Shown: one piece after another, positions 36,734 through 46,138 of the stretch
Layout: every line of letters starts with the position of its first letter
Position numbering within the stretch: position 1 is the stretch's first letter
NCBI RefSeq assembly: GCF_022347685.1
Contig: NZ_JAKRGF010000001.1
Location: forward strand, 310,001 to 374,000
DNA from: Thalassobius sp. Cn5-15
Lineage (GTDB): Bacteria; Pseudomonadota; Alphaproteobacteria; Rhodobacterales; Rhodobacteraceae
DNA length: 64,000 bases
Reading direction: 5' to 3'
Made by a program: the position numbers and the translations under genes
The notes under the pieces: model-generated
What the model saw: only the letters and a program-made list of their open reading frames with translations
The model's database searches: none
What the model was told of the DNA's origin: nothing

Positions 36734-37215
36734 CCCGTCTCCAGAAACACTGTGCGCTGAAAACCCTCGCGCTGGCCGCAACTCTGCTGCTGGCGCCGAT
36801 GGCTGCCCAAGCTGTCCAACCTGATGAAATTTTGCCCGACCCGGCAATGGAACAGCGGGCGCGTGATATCTCTAAGGATCTGCGCTGTCTGGTGTGTCGT
36901 AATGAGAACATCGACGATTCAAATGCCGAACTGGCCCGTGATCTGCGCCTTTTGGTGCGTGAACGACTGGTCGAGGGCGACAGCAACGATCAGGTTATCG
37001 ACTATGTGGTGGATCGCTATGGGGAATACGTGCTGCTGAACCCAACGACGCAGGGTGGAAACTGGATCCTCTGGGCTGCAGGGCCGATCATGTTGGTCAT
37101 TGGTCTCGGGATCGCGATCAGCTTCACCCGTCGCCGTGCCTCGCAGGAGGAGATCGTGGTGCAGGCCCTGTCAGAAGACGAAGAGGCGCGTCTGCGCGAA
37201 ATCCTCAAAGATTAA
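36730..37215 (+). CDS. ccmH: cytochrome c maturation protein CcmH (CcmL-type)
   Basis: A 161-residue thioredox protein with a signal sequence (cut near AAQA), the redox motif LRCLVCRNENIDDSNA (Cys53, Cys56) and a C-terminal membrane anchor (about residues 110-132). It reduces apocytochrome c cysteines for haem ligation. ATGA overlap with ccmF shows translational coupling. The TPR protein CcmI often found next to it is not in the window. Confidence 0.94.
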   Translation: MTRLQKHCALKTLALAATLLLAPMAAQAVQPDEILPDPAMEQRARDISKDLRCLVCRNENIDDSNAELARDLRLLVRERLVEGDSNDQVIDYVVDRYGEYVLLNPTTQGGNWILWAAGPIMLVIGLGIAISFTRRRASQEEIVVQALSEDEEARLREILKD

Positions 37216-37291
37216 GTAATCTACATCTTGCAATCCCTTCAAATTGAACCAATCTTCGACTCATCCGCATGCGGCAGAGAAGGGTACCGTC

Positions 37292-38071
37292 ATGAGTTAT
37301 GAGACCATAAAACTGGACATCTCTGCCAATGGCGTAGCGATCCTGACGCTGAACCAACCCGATAGCGGCAACACCCTGACCAGTCTGATGCGGGCAGAGG
37401 TGACTGATGCCGCCCGTCAGGCTGAGGCAGCTGCGCGTGTTCTGGTCATCACAGGCTCAGGCGCGGTGTTCTGTTCCGGTCAGGATCTGAGCGATCGGGA
37501 AAATCTGGACAACCTTGATCTGGAACGCACCCTGCGTGATGAATACGGCCCAATGCTGAAGGCGATCTATGACTGCCGCATCCCGACGCTGGCAGCCGTC
37601 AACGGGTTGGCTGCGGGCGGGGGGGCTAATCTGGCGCTCGCCGCAGATGTGGTGATCGCCAAAGACTGCGCCAGTTTCCAGCAACCGTTTTCCCGCATCG
37701 GTCTGATCCCCGACGCTGGCGGCACCTATTGGATGACCCGAAACATGGGGCAGGCCAAGGCGATGGGCGCTGCCCTGTTTGGGGAGCTGATCAGTGCCAC
37801 GCAGGCAGATCAATGGGGTCTGATTTGGGAGGCGGTACCTGATGAGGCGTTCACCTCAGCGGTGAAAGCACGGGCGCTGCAATTGGCCAAAGGGCCGACG
37901 CTGGCCTACAAACACATGAAGCGTGCGATCCGCGAAAGCTGGTCCAACGACCTGCAGACACAGTTGGAAAACGAGGCGCGCCATCAGGGGCGTGTCGGCA
38001 AAAGCCGCGATTTCAAAGAGGGCGTCGTTGCTTTCCTCGAAGGACGGTCACCGCATTTTGAAGGTCGCTGA
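37292..38071 (+). CDS. enoyl-CoA hydratase/isomerase, PaaG-like
   Basis: A 259-residue crotonase-fold protein. Oxyanion-hole segments are FCSGQDLSDRENL (about 65-77) and NGLAAGGGANLALAAD (about 108-123). The catalytic Asp is in SRIGLIPDAGGTYW, the pattern of PaaG-type ring epoxide isomerases, and not a Glu pair of a typical hydratase. ATG 37292 has AGAAGG upstream; the frame extends to 37244. No other paa genes are near, so a phenylacetate role is uncertain. It follows ccmH by 76 bases. Confidence 0.9.
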   Translation: MSYETIKLDISANGVAILTLNQPDSGNTLTSLMRAEVTDAARQAEAAARVLVITGSGAVFCSGQDLSDRENLDNLDLERTLRDEYGPMLKAIYDCRIPTLAAVNGLAAGGGANLALAADVVIAKDCASFQQPFSRIGLIPDAGGTYWMTRNMGQAKAMGAALFGELISATQADQWGLIWEAVPDEAFTSAVKARALQLAKGPTLAYKHMKRAIRESWSNDLQTQLENEARHQGRVGKSRDFKEGVVAFLEGRSPHFEGR

Positions 38072-38231
38072 CCGCGGAGAAAACACCCGTCTGACCTGCG
38101 CCGATAGGGATCACTTTACATCCGAATATTGTCCCGCTGTGCGTGTGTGGTTTTTAGACCTATACTTTAGTGCCGTTTACACTGAATATATTCTCTCTGG
38201 ACTATTTGACCGTGTAAATGGGGTGTGTGTT

Positions 38232-38651
38232 ATGGCCGCTAGTTATCACGTTTATAATGATCAAAATTTGCTGTACGTGCGTTACGATGGCCATCATTCA
38301 ACACGACAGTTAAACGATCTGGTGCCGTATTACAGTTTGGACCCGTATGTGCATTCTGGCTTGCGGATTGTGGTGGATTGTGCGCGGTTGAACAGTGCAA
38401 AGGTCGATCTGAAGGAACGACGCAAGCAGATGGTCGTCCTTTACGATTTGCTGAAATATCCGGGGGAAGCGTTGAATGTGACGTATTTCTGCCCGAACGC
38501 AGTGGGACAAGATCTGAGCAAGGTACAAGAAGCCCTCTGGGACGAATTTGAAGACGTCCAACTGATGGTGGCAAAGACGGTCGATGATCTTGCAGAGGTG
38601 CTGCGAGAACCTACTGATTTTCTGTATGCAATGCTGGGCCTGAACACCTGA
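38232..38651 (+). CDS. uncharacterised 139-residue protein
   Basis: I do not recognise the family. The product is soluble, begins MAASYHVYNDQNLLYVRYDG, and has alternating beta and helical stretches (a central IVVDCARLNSAKVDLKER) suggesting a small alpha/beta fold, perhaps of the STAS/SpoIIAA kind; this is a guess. ATG 38232 is preferred over the long upstream frame, which overlaps the hydratase gene. The upstream 160 bases are AT-rich and carry a 7-bp inverted repeat (TTTACAC 38176-38182, GTGTAAA 38212-38218), a possible operator. Expression therefore looks separately regulated. Confidence 0.65.
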   Translation: MAASYHVYNDQNLLYVRYDGHHSTRQLNDLVPYYSLDPYVHSGLRIVVDCARLNSAKVDLKERRKQMVVLYDLLKYPGEALNVTYFCPNAVGQDLSKVQEALWDEFEDVQLMVAKTVDDLAEVLREPTDFLYAMLGLNT

Positions 38652-38712
38652 TCGACATCTGCCAATCAGGCATGGCGTCATCCTGTTTCTGGATACCTAG
38701 AAATCTCACATG

Positions 38713-38737
38713 AAAAGGGCCGCCCGGAGGCAGCCCT
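38713..38737 (-). terminator. intrinsic terminator of gltA
   Basis: A 9-bp stem (38716-38724 with 38729-38737, one G-U on the minus RNA) is followed by TTTT on the minus strand. It lies 27 bases beyond the citrate synthase stop. Confidence 0.8.
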
Positions 38738-38763
38738 ATATCTTGTCCCGTTGTGAATACCGC

Positions 38764-40059
38764 TTAGCGGGTTTCAACGTCGGTGTAGTCGCGCAGCGTT
38801 TCACCAAGGTACAGCTGACGCGGACGACCGATTTTGTTCTGAGGGTCGCCAATCATCTCTTTCCACTGGCTGACCCAGCCAACGGTGCGCGACAGCGCGA
38901 AGATCGGGGTGAACATCGAGGTCGGGAAGCCCAGTGCCTCGAAGATGATGCCCGAATAGAAATCAACGTTCGGGAACAGCTTCTTCTCGACGAAGTAGGG
39001 ATCTTCCAGCGCAATTTTTTCCAGTTCTTTGGCAACCTGCAGCAGCGGGTTGTTTTCAACGCCCAGCAGTTCAAGAACTTCATCGGCGCTTTCTTTCAGA
39101 ACTTTGGCGCGCGGATCGGTGTTTTTGTACACACGGTGGCCAAAGCCCATCAGACGGAACGGATCGTTCTTGTCTTTGGCACGCTCGATGAATTCAGGAA
39201 TGCGGTCAACCGAACCGATTTCCTTCAGCATTTCCAGACACGCCTGGTTCGCGCCACCATGTGCCGGTCCCCAGAGACAGGCGATGCCTGCTGCGATACA
39301 GGCGAACGGGTTGGCACCGGAGGACGACGCCAGACGCACGGTAGAGGTTGACGCGTTTTGTTCGTGGTCTGCATGCAGGGTAAAGATGCGGTCCATCGCA
39401 CGGGACACGATCGGGTTCACCTCATACTGTTCCGCCGGAACAGAGAAGCACATGTGCAGGAAGTTGGACGCGTAATCCAGATCGTTGCGCGGATATACGA
39501 AGGGCTGACCGATCGAGTATTTGTAAGCCATTGCAGCAATGGTCGGCATTTTCGCGATCAGACGGTGCGATGCGATCTCACGCTGGGCGGGGTCATTGAT
39601 ATCTGTGCTGTCGTGGTAGAACGCAGCCATGGCGCCGACCACACCGACCATGATCGCCATCGGGTGCGCGTCACGACGGAAACCACGGAAGAAGTTATGC
39701 ATCTGCTCGTGGATCATCGTGTGACGGGTGATGGTGGTCTCAAACTCTTCCAGCTGCGCGGCGGTCGGCAGCGCACCGTAAAGCAGCAGATAGCATACTT
39801 CGAGGTAATGAGACTGACCGGCCAGCTGGTCGATCGGGTAGCCACGGTGCAGCAGCTCGCCTTTGCCGCCATCGATGTAGGTGATGGTGCTGTCACAGGA
39901 CGCAGTGGAGGTGAAGCCCGGATCGTAAGTAAACACACCGCCCTGGGCATAGAGCTTGCGAATGTCGATCACATCGGGGCCAGCAGTGGGGCTGAACATT
40001 GGCAGCTCCAGTGTTTTCCCGTCAAACGTCAGCGTGGCGCTTTTGGTCGATTCCGTCAT
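38764..40059 (-). CDS. gltA: citrate synthase
   Basis: Condenses acetyl-CoA and oxaloacetate in the TCA cycle. The 431-residue product is the hexameric bacterial type with an N-terminal beta domain. Motifs: [33 protein letters not shown] and [14 protein letters not shown] (His residues and Arg of the active site). ATG 40059 has GAAGGGAAC upstream. It follows gltX on the same strand, and a strong palindrome lies in the 106-base gap. Confidence 0.97.
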   Translation of the reverse strand: MTESTKSATLTFDGKTLELPMFSPTAGPDVIDIRKLYAQGGVFTYDPGFTSTASCDSTITYIDGGKGELLHRGYPIDQLAGQSHYLEVCYLLLYGALPTAAQLEEFETTITRHTMIHEQMHNFFRGFRRDAHPMAIMVGVVGAMAAFYHDSTDINDPAQREIASHRLIAKMPTIAAMAYKYSIGQPFVYPRNDLDYASNFLHMCFSVPAEQYEVNPIVSRAMDRIFTLHADHEQNASTSTVRLASSSGANPFACIAAGIACLWGPAHGGANQACLEMLKEIGSVDRIPEFIERAKDKNDPFRLMGFGHRVYKNTDPRAKVLKESADEVLELLGVENNPLLQVAKELEKIALEDPYFVEKKLFPNVDFYSGIIFEALGFPTSMFTPIFALSRTVGWVSQWKEMIGDPQNKIGRPRQLYLGETLRDYTDVETR

Positions 40060-40085
40060 GGTGTTCCCTTCATCAGATGGCACAA

Positions 40086-40105
40086 CGTGCCCCTGCAGGG
40101 GCACG
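40086..40105. promoter_or_regulatory. 20-bp perfect palindrome between gltX and gltA
   Basis: CGTGCCCCTG and CAGGGGCACG are adjacent perfect arms with no spacer. As RNA it would form an 8-bp hairpin with a UGCA loop. No T run follows on the minus strand, so it is a poor intrinsic terminator for gltX. It may be an operator, a processing site or a Rho-linked structure before gltA. Confidence 0.5.
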
Positions 40106-40165
40106 CGGCGTGGCTGTTTTATATTGGCCGCGGTGTTTCAAGTTCTGGGCCATGTCGGCCCGAGC

Positions 40166-41566
40166 TTAAGCGGCAGCGTCGGTCAGACGGGCAAGGGTTT
40201 CGTCCTGCCCGAGGACCAGCATCATGTCAAAGACGCTAGGTGTTGCTGCGCGCCCAGCAAGGGCGGCGCGCAATGGTCCGGCCAGCTTGCCGAACTTCAT
40301 CCCCTGCGCTTCTGCAAACTGGTTGGCTACAGCCTCCAGTTCGTCACGTTCCCAGCTAACATTTTGCAAATGCGGCGTCAATTGCTTCAGTATACCACGG
40401 GATACATCATCGAGGTGTTTGGCCGCTTTTTCCTCTACGTCAATTGGGCGCGAAACCAGCGCAAATGACGATTTTTCAATCAGTTGTGGGAAAGTTTTGG
40501 CGCCAGTCTTGGTGCAGTAGAGCGCCTTACGTAGAACTACGTTCTGCGCATCAGACAGTGCGTCTTTGCCGATTGCCGCCAGAAAGTCCTGCAATTCTTG
40601 ATGCAGTGCAGCATCATCCGTTGCTGCAATGTGCTGCCCACACAGGTTTTCCAATTTTTTGAAGTCGAAGCGCGCTGGCGATTTACCGATACCGTCAAAG
40701 CCGAACCAGTCTTGAGCCTGCGCATCAGTAAAATATTCGTCATCACCGTGGCTCCAGCCCAGACGGGCCAGATAATTGCGCATGCCAGCCGCCGGATATC
40801 CCATCGCCTGATATTCCTCGACGCCCAACGCGCCGTGACGTTTGGACAGTTTTTTGCCGTCGCCACCGTGGATCAGCGGGATATGGCCCCAGACCGGCAC
40901 GTCCCAGCCCATTGCCTCGTAGATCATCATCTGACGTGCGGCGTTGTTCAGGTGGTCATCGCCGCGGATCACATGCGTCACACCCATATCGTGATCATCC
41001 ACCACAACCGCCAACATATAGACCGGCGTGCCGTCCGAGCGCAGCAGAACCATATCATCCAGTTGGTCGTTCTTGATCGTCACGTCGCCCTGCACCTGAT
41101 CGCGGATCACAGTGGCGCCGTCCTGCGGGGCTTTGATGCGCACCACGTAAGGCGCGTCAGGGTGGGTGTCTTCCGCGGCATCGCGCCAGGGCGACCGGTA
41201 ATGGGTCGATTTGCCAGCGGCGCGCGCCTCCTCACGGAAGGACTGGATGTCGTCCTGCGTGGCGAAACATTTATAGGCCTTGCCCTCTGCCAGCAGTTGA
41301 TGCGCCACCTCGGCGTGGCGGTCGGCGCGTTCGAATTGGCTGATCACCTCACCATCGTGGTCCAGCCCCAGCCATTCCAGGCCCTTCAGGATCGCCGCCG
41401 TCGCCTCCGGCGAGGAGCGTTCGCGGTCCGTATCCTCAATCCGCAGCAGGAACTTGCCGCCCTGACCGCGGGCAAAAAGCCAGTTGAACAGCGCGGTGCG
41501 TGCGCCGCCGATATGCAGGAAGCCGGTGGGCGAAGGGGCGAAACGGGTCACGACATTGGAAGACAT
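40166..41566 (-). CDS. gltX: glutamyl-tRNA synthetase
   Basis: A 466-residue class I synthetase that charges tRNA-Glu and, in many alphaproteobacteria, also tRNA-Gln. The HIGH-type motif is [14 protein letters not shown] and the KMSKS-type motif is [19 protein letters not shown] near residue 42 is canonical. The start is ATG 41566 ([15 protein letters not shown]). It is divergent from comEC with only 59 bases between them. Confidence 0.96.
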   Translation of the reverse strand: MSSNVVTRFAPSPTGFLHIGGARTALFNWLFARGQGGKFLLRIEDTDRERSSPEATAAILKGLEWLGLDHDGEVISQFERADRHAEVAHQLLAEGKAYKCFATQDDIQSFREEARAAGKSTHYRSPWRDAAEDTHPDAPYVVRIKAPQDGATVIRDQVQGDVTIKNDQLDDMVLLRSDGTPVYMLAVVVDDHDMGVTHVIRGDDHLNNAARQMMIYEAMGWDVPVWGHIPLIHGGDGKKLSKRHGALGVEEYQAMGYPAAGMRNYLARLGWSHGDDEYFTDAQAQDWFGFDGIGKSPARFDFKKLENLCGQHIAATDDAALHQELQDFLAAIGKDALSDAQNVVLRKALYCTKTGAKTFPQLIEKSSFALVSRPIDVEEKAAKHLDDVSRGILKQLTPHLQNVSWERDELEAVANQFAEAQGMKFGKLAGPLRAALAGRAATPSVFDMMLVLGQDETLARLTDAAA

Positions 41567-41573
41567 GCGGGCA

Positions 41574-41588
41574 TTAACCTTTCGGTAA
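41574..41588. promoter_or_regulatory. CtrA-like box between gltX and comEC
   Basis: TTAA-N7-GTAA (reverse complement TTAC-N7-TTAA) matches 7 of 8 core positions of the CtrA consensus. It is 38 bases before the comEC ATG and 8 bases upstream of the divergent gltX start. In R. capsulatus, DNA-uptake genes including comEC are part of the CtrA-linked GTA recipient pathway. Inferred from sequence only. Confidence 0.45.
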
Positions 41589-41625
41589 GCAAGTTATGCG
41601 AAGTTTGCGCCTGTCTAACTAGGCG

Positions 41626-43680
41626 ATGCTTGGGGGGCAAGGCTTGGCGCGCGTTCTAGGTTTCTTCGCCGTTGCTTGGGCTGGGATTGAGGCAGGGTTG
41701 CTGATGCAGCGCGGCCATCTGTTCAGTTGGGCGCCGGTGTGTTTCGCCACTGGTATCGGCGGCTATTTCTCATTGAGGTTTGAACCGGACCTGACGTGGC
41801 TGGGGGGGGCTGTGCTGTTCATGGGGCTGGCGCTATTCGTGCGGCGCTGGGTGCCGTTGGCTTTGGCACCGTTTTTCCTGGGTGTGGCGCTGGTTGCACT
41901 TGGGGTGTTGTTCGCCAGTGCGCGGGCCCATTACGTTGCCGGACCGGTCCTTGATGGGCGCTATTACGGGGCGATTGAGGGGCGGGTTCTGGCGCTCGAC
42001 CAATCTGCCTCCGGCGCGGTTCGCCTCACCTTAAGCGATGTGGAACTGGCGGGCCGTTTGGCCCCCGCGCCAACGCGGGTGCGCGTGGCGCTTCATGCAA
42101 AGATTGCGGGCCATACCCCACAAATCGGCCAGCGGGTCATGTTGACCGGCCACCTCAGCCCGCCGCCCCGCGCGGTCGAGCCGGGCGGGTTCGATTTTCG
42201 CCGCCATGCGTGGTTTCAGCGTCTCGGCGCAATTGGATATACGCGCAGTCCGGTGGTCTTGTTGCAGCCAGGGCAGGGCCCCTTGGTATCCCGCCTGCGA
42301 CAGATGTTCGGCGCGCGCATCCGCGCAGCATTGCCCGGTGATACGGGGGCGGTTGCTGTCGCGCTGATCACTGGCGATCGATCGGCCCTGCCAGAGGCGC
42401 GGGTGGAGGATTTGCGTCGCTCAAACCTGGCGCATCTCTTGGCTATTTCCGGTCTGCATATGGGACTGGTCAGCGGATTTGTTTTCTGGCTGATCCGGAT
42501 ACTGCTGTCGTGTCACGCGTGGATCGCACTGCGTTGGCCGATCAAAAAACTGTCCGCAGGCGCGGCCCTTTTTGCCGCCGCCGGATACCTTGCCCTCTCC
42601 GGCGGCGCGATCGCGACGGAGCGAGCGTTCATCATGGTGGCGATGGCACTGCTTGCGGTGATGCTGGACCACCGCGCCTTGACGTTAAGAGCCGTGGCGC
42701 TGGCGGCCTTGGTGGTCTTGATCTTGCGGCCAGAGGCGTTGGTCAGCCCGGGATTTCAAATGTCCTTTGCGGCGACAACATCACTGGTTGTGGTGTTCTC
42801 AATGTTGCGCGGGGCGGCGGTGATGCGCGTGCCTGTGTTGGGTGGGGCGCTGTCGCTGTTTCTGTCCTCAGCTGTGGCGGGACTGGCGACCGCGCCAATT
42901 GCGGCGGCGCATTTCAATATGGTGTCTCAACTAGGCTTGATCGCGAATTTAACCACTGTGCCATTGATGGGGCTTTTTGTGATGCCTGCGGCCGTGCTTG
43001 CCGTGTTTGCGATGCCTTTCGGCATGGAGGCGATGCCGCTCTGGGCGATGGGCGCAGGCATTGATTGGATTTTGGCCGTGGCACAACGGGTCGCGGATCA
43101 CCCGCTTGCTGTGCGCTATGTTGCGAGTCCCGTGGCAGGTGTACTGCCTGTTCTGAGCTTTGGCGGTTTGTTCGTATGTCTTTGGCGTGGCGGGGCGCGA
43201 TGGCTGGGATTGTTGCCTGTGGCCTGTGCTTTCGGAATTTGGGCACAAGGCACGCGCCCTGATATACTGATCGCAGACCAAGGCGCCTTGGTTGGTGTGA
43301 TGACTGATGCAGGCAGGGCCTTATCAGCATCACGCGGAGCGGGCTTCATCGCAGAGGTCTGGCTGGAAAACGACGGCAGTCCGCGCCCACAGGTCGAAGC
43401 TGCTGCACTTTGGCCGGATCGGGTGACAATTGGAGAGGGGGAGTTGTTTGCAACAAAGGGAAAACGGGCAGCTCAACGCATTGAGTGCAAGACTGATGAT
43501 TGGATGATCAGCGATCAGTGGCTGAAGGTCGCTCTCCCCTGCAGGGTTTGGGACGCAGCTGCGCTGTCCGCCACTGGCAGCGTTGCCATCTATGACCTGA
43601 AAACCCAGCCGTTCATTGTGACAGATCGGGCGGTTAGCGGAGAACGGCTGTGGTCACGCTGGCCCAACGTCGGTCGCTAG
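41626..43680 (+). CDS. comEC: ComEC/Rec2-type DNA uptake channel protein
   Basis: A 684-residue inner-membrane protein thought to pass single-stranded DNA into the cytoplasm during transformation and, in Rhodobacter, GTA uptake. It has an N-terminal membrane region, an OB-like soluble loop (about 110-200) and the competence domain with LAHLLAISGLHMGLVSGFVFW near residue 270 and about eight further membrane segments. The beta-lactamase-like C-terminal domain seen in Bacillus ComEC is absent: the tail lacks the metal-binding HXHXDH motif. ATG 41626 is the likely start. It converges with lexA, with 6 bases between stops. Confidence 0.88.
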   Translation: MLGGQGLARVLGFFAVAWAGIEAGLLMQRGHLFSWAPVCFATGIGGYFSLRFEPDLTWLGGAVLFMGLALFVRRWVPLALAPFFLGVALVALGVLFASARAHYVAGPVLDGRYYGAIEGRVLALDQSASGAVRLTLSDVELAGRLAPAPTRVRVALHAKIAGHTPQIGQRVMLTGHLSPPPRAVEPGGFDFRRHAWFQRLGAIGYTRSPVVLLQPGQGPLVSRLRQMFGARIRAALPGDTGAVAVALITGDRSALPEARVEDLRRSNLAHLLAISGLHMGLVSGFVFWLIRILLSCHAWIALRWPIKKLSAGAALFAAAGYLALSGGAIATERAFIMVAMALLAVMLDHRALTLRAVALAALVVLILRPEALVSPGFQMSFAATTSLVVVFSMLRGAAVMRVPVLGGALSLFLSSAVAGLATAPIAAAHFNMVSQLGLIANLTTVPLMGLFVMPAAVLAVFAMPFGMEAMPLWAMGAGIDWILAVAQRVADHPLAVRYVASPVAGVLPVLSFGGLFVCLWRGGARWLGLLPVACAFGIWAQGTRPDILIADQGALVGVMTDAGRALSASRGAGFIAEVWLENDGSPRPQVEAAALWPDRVTIGEGELFATKGKRAAQRIECKTDDWMISDQWLKVALPCRVWDAAALSATGSVAIYDLKTQPFIVTDRAVSGERLWSRWPNVGR

Positions 43681-43686
43681 CGCACA

Positions 43687-44385
43687 TCAATAACTGCGGA
43701 TAAGACCGACCAATCGGCCCTGTACCTTTACCATATCCGACGGCAGGGTACGGGTTTTATAGGCCGGGTTCGCAGCTTCCAGCGCGATGGAGCTGCCTTT
43801 GCGGCGCAGGGTTTTCAGCGTGGCTTCCTGATCTTCGACCAGTGCGACAACGATATCGCCATCGTTTGCGGTCCGTGTTTCGCGGATGATCACCACGTCA
43901 CCATCATTGATGCCCGCGTTGATCATCGAGTCGCCACGCACCTCCAATGCATAGTGCTCACCGCCAGACGATAACATGGAGCCAGGCACAGCGATATTAT
44001 GGCTGACTTCGCTAATCGCCTCGATTGGGACACCGGCGGCGATACGGCCCATCACGGGCAGTTCTAAGGCATGCAGGTCGTTAAGCAGGCTGGATGCAGG
44101 CGCCTCAGGGGATGCTGTGTTGTCGTCCTCAACCACTTTCGGGCGCACCGCTGCGCTGTCACCGCCCATGCTATCGGGCAGCTTCACGATTTCAATCGCG
44201 CGGGCGCGGTGGGCGAGGCGGCGGATGAATCCCCGTTCTTCAAGCGCGGTGATCAGACGATGGATGCCAGATTTAGACCGCAGATCCAGCGCCTCCTTCA
44301 TTTCATCAAACGATGGAGGCACGCCGTCGTGTTGCACGCGACTGTGAATGAACTGTAGCAAATCCAGTTGTTTTTTCGTCAACAT
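43687..44385 (-). CDS. lexA: SOS response repressor LexA
   Basis: Represses DNA-damage genes and cleaves itself when RecA is activated. The 232-residue product has an N-terminal winged HTH ([16 protein letters not shown]), the Ala117-Gly118 cleavage bond in RIAAGVP, catalytic Ser153 in RGDSMINAG and Lys191 in ATLKTL. A linker of about 40 residues rich in Glu/Ala/Ser is typical of Rhodobacterales. ATG 44385 is chosen; a GTG-like codon 9 bases earlier is not. An SOS box sits 33 bases upstream, showing autoregulation. Confidence 0.97.
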   Translation of the reverse strand: MLTKKQLDLLQFIHSRVQHDGVPPSFDEMKEALDLRSKSGIHRLITALEERGFIRRLAHRARAIEIVKLPDSMGGDSAAVRPKVVEDDNTASPEAPASSLLNDLHALELPVMGRIAAGVPIEAISEVSHNIAVPGSMLSSGGEHYALEVRGDSMINAGINDGDVVIIRETRTANDGDIVVALVEDQEATLKTLRRKGSSIALEAANPAYKTRTLPSDMVKVQGRLVGLIRSY

Positions 44386-44417
44386 ATACCGCACCCTTCG
44401 CCTGATGGTTTGGGTTT

Positions 44418-44432
44418 GTTCTACTCATGTTC
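44418..44432. promoter_or_regulatory. LexA (SOS) box
   Basis: GTTC-TACTCAT-GTTC matches the alphaproteobacterial LexA operator GTTC-N7-GTTC exactly. It is centred about 40 bases upstream of the lexA start and 36 bases from the moeA stop, indicating LexA autoregulation from its own promoter. Confidence 0.92.
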
Positions 44433-44467
44433 TCGTTTTGTGTCAAGCGGTCAGAATGAGCGGTTGT

Positions 44468-45652
44468 CTAAAATTCGATGTATTCCACCGTTGACCCAGC
44501 GGATTTCGCGTCCGAATTTGGTGGGCACACCACCAGTGCGTTCGCTGCCGCCAAAACCGAAAGGAGGGAGCTGTCCTGACGATCAAATACTGTGATGTTA
44601 CCGTTCGCCACATGGCCCCGCATGTAATGTTCACGCGGGCCGTTTGAGCGCAGATCTGCGGTGAGCGTTGCGGTTTTACGCGGCTGAGATTCGGCCGGCA
44701 AACCCTGCATTGCGCGCACGACAGGTTGTAAGAAGATCGCTCCGCAAACCATTGCGGATACAGGGTTTCCCGGCAAGCCAACCATCATCGCGCCACCGTG
44801 ATCAGCGGCCATTTGGCCCGCCATCAGCGGTTTGCCTGGACGCATGGCGATTTTGTAGAAGCTGCGTTCAGTGCCGAGGTCTGCCAAAACTGGTGCAACA
44901 AGATCGTGATCGCCGACGGAGGCCCCGCCGATGGTAATCACCAGATCAGCACCCTGCGCCAGTTCAAAGGCCATTTTCAGGCTGTCCACGTCATCGCGGG
45001 CGATCGGCAGGATGCGGCAGTGCGCGCCGTGTTGGTCCAGCATCGCCTTAAGGCCAAAGGTGTTGGAAGCGATGATTTGATCCGGCCCCGGTGTCTCACC
45101 CGGCATGACCAATTCGTTGCCGGTGGAGATCAGCGCCACATCAGGGCGTTTGGCGACGGGGACCTCTGCGATGTTCATCGCCGCCAAGATGGCAATGTCC
45201 GCGGGGGTGAGGATGCGCGGCGCGCTCAACACAGTGCCTTTGGTGAAATCGCCGCCTGCGGGGCGAATATTGTCGTTTGCGCCTGGGTCTCGCGCAATTG
45301 TGAAAGTATCTGCGCTTCGATCCACATCCTCTTGGATTACGACGAAAAAATCGCCATCAGGTAGCGGCGCGCCGGTGAAAATTCGGATGGCTTCACCCGC
45401 CCCGATGGTGCCATCAAAACGCTGCCCAGCGGCCGCCTCGCCAACCACGGTGAAGGAGGCGGCGATGGCAACCTCATCGCGGTGCACCGCATAGCCGTCC
45501 ATCGCAGAAGCGGCGAAGGGCGGTTGAGTGCGCTTGGCCGCGACATCTTCTGCCAAAACGCGTCCCGCGGCCTGCACCAGCGGTAGGGTTTCGCTGCCCA
45601 AACGAGGTGTCAGCGCGAATAGATGGGCAAGGGCGTCGGCGACAGGGATCAT
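44468..45652 (-). CDS. moeA: molybdopterin molybdenumtransferase MoeA
   Basis: Inserts molybdate into adenylylated molybdopterin. The 394-residue product has the N-terminal AMDGYAV motif (about 50), the MPT-binding domain (GDHDLV, IGGASVGDHD near 241-250, LPGNPVSAMV near 312) and a C-terminal domain IV. The ATG at 45652 is 8 bases after the moaC stop. It is transcribed with moaC and trpGDC on the minus strand. Confidence 0.96.
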   Translation of the reverse strand: MIPVADALAHLFALTPRLGSETLPLVQAAGRVLAEDVAAKRTQPPFAASAMDGYAVHRDEVAIAASFTVVGEAAAGQRFDGTIGAGEAIRIFTGAPLPDGDFFVVIQEDVDRSADTFTIARDPGANDNIRPAGGDFTKGTVLSAPRILTPADIAILAAMNIAEVPVAKRPDVALISTGNELVMPGETPGPDQIIASNTFGLKAMLDQHGAHCRILPIARDDVDSLKMAFELAQGADLVITIGGASVGDHDLVAPVLADLGTERSFYKIAMRPGKPLMAGQMAADHGGAMMVGLPGNPVSAMVCGAIFLQPVVRAMQGLPAESQPRKTATLTADLRSNGPREHYMRGHVANGNITVFDRQDSSLLSVLAAANALVVCPPNSDAKSAGSTVEYIEF

Positions 45653-45659
45653 GACGAGG

Positions 45660-46136
45660 TCATTCCGCGATGTAGCGGCCAGATTTGCCGCCGTCTTTCA
45701 GCGTTACATGAATTCCACCAATTTCCATCGCCTTATCAACGGCTTTGATCATGTCGTACACCGTGAGTGATGCGGTGGAGACCGCGGTCAATGCCTCCAT
45801 TTCGACGCCCGTTTGGCCAGTGGTTTTCACCGTTGCCTCCACCCGCACGCCGGGTAGATCGGGGTCAAGGGTCAGGTCGACGGACACTTTCGTCACCGGC
45901 AGGGGGTGGCACAATGGGATGAGGTCAGGCGTCTTCTTGGCCCCCATGATGCCGGCCAGACGGGCTACCCCCAGCACGTCACCTTTTTTCGCGGTGCCAT
46001 TGGCGATCATCTGATATGTCGCGTCCGCCATGCGGATCCAGCCCGCCGCGGTGGCGATCCGGCTGGTCACGGCCTTGTCGGAAACATCGACCATATGGGC
46101 GTCGCCCTTGGCGTCAAAATGGGTGAGGCCAGGCAT
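45660..46136 (-). CDS. moaC: cyclic pyranopterin monophosphate synthase MoaC
   Basis: Converts the MoaA product to cyclic pyranopterin monophosphate in molybdenum cofactor synthesis. The 158-residue product has [18 protein letters not shown] at the start, [15 protein letters not shown] near 75-89 and [20 protein letters not shown] with KDGGKSG at the end, all canonical. It lies 2 bases after trpC and 7 bases before moeA. Confidence 0.97.
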   Translation of the reverse strand: MPGLTHFDAKGDAHMVDVSDKAVTSRIATAAGWIRMADATYQMIANGTAKKGDVLGVARLAGIMGAKKTPDLIPLCHPLPVTKVSVDLTLDPDLPGVRVEATVKTTGQTGVEMEALTAVSTASLTVYDMIKAVDKAMEIGGIHVTLKDGGKSGRYIAE

Positions 46137-46138
46137 GC

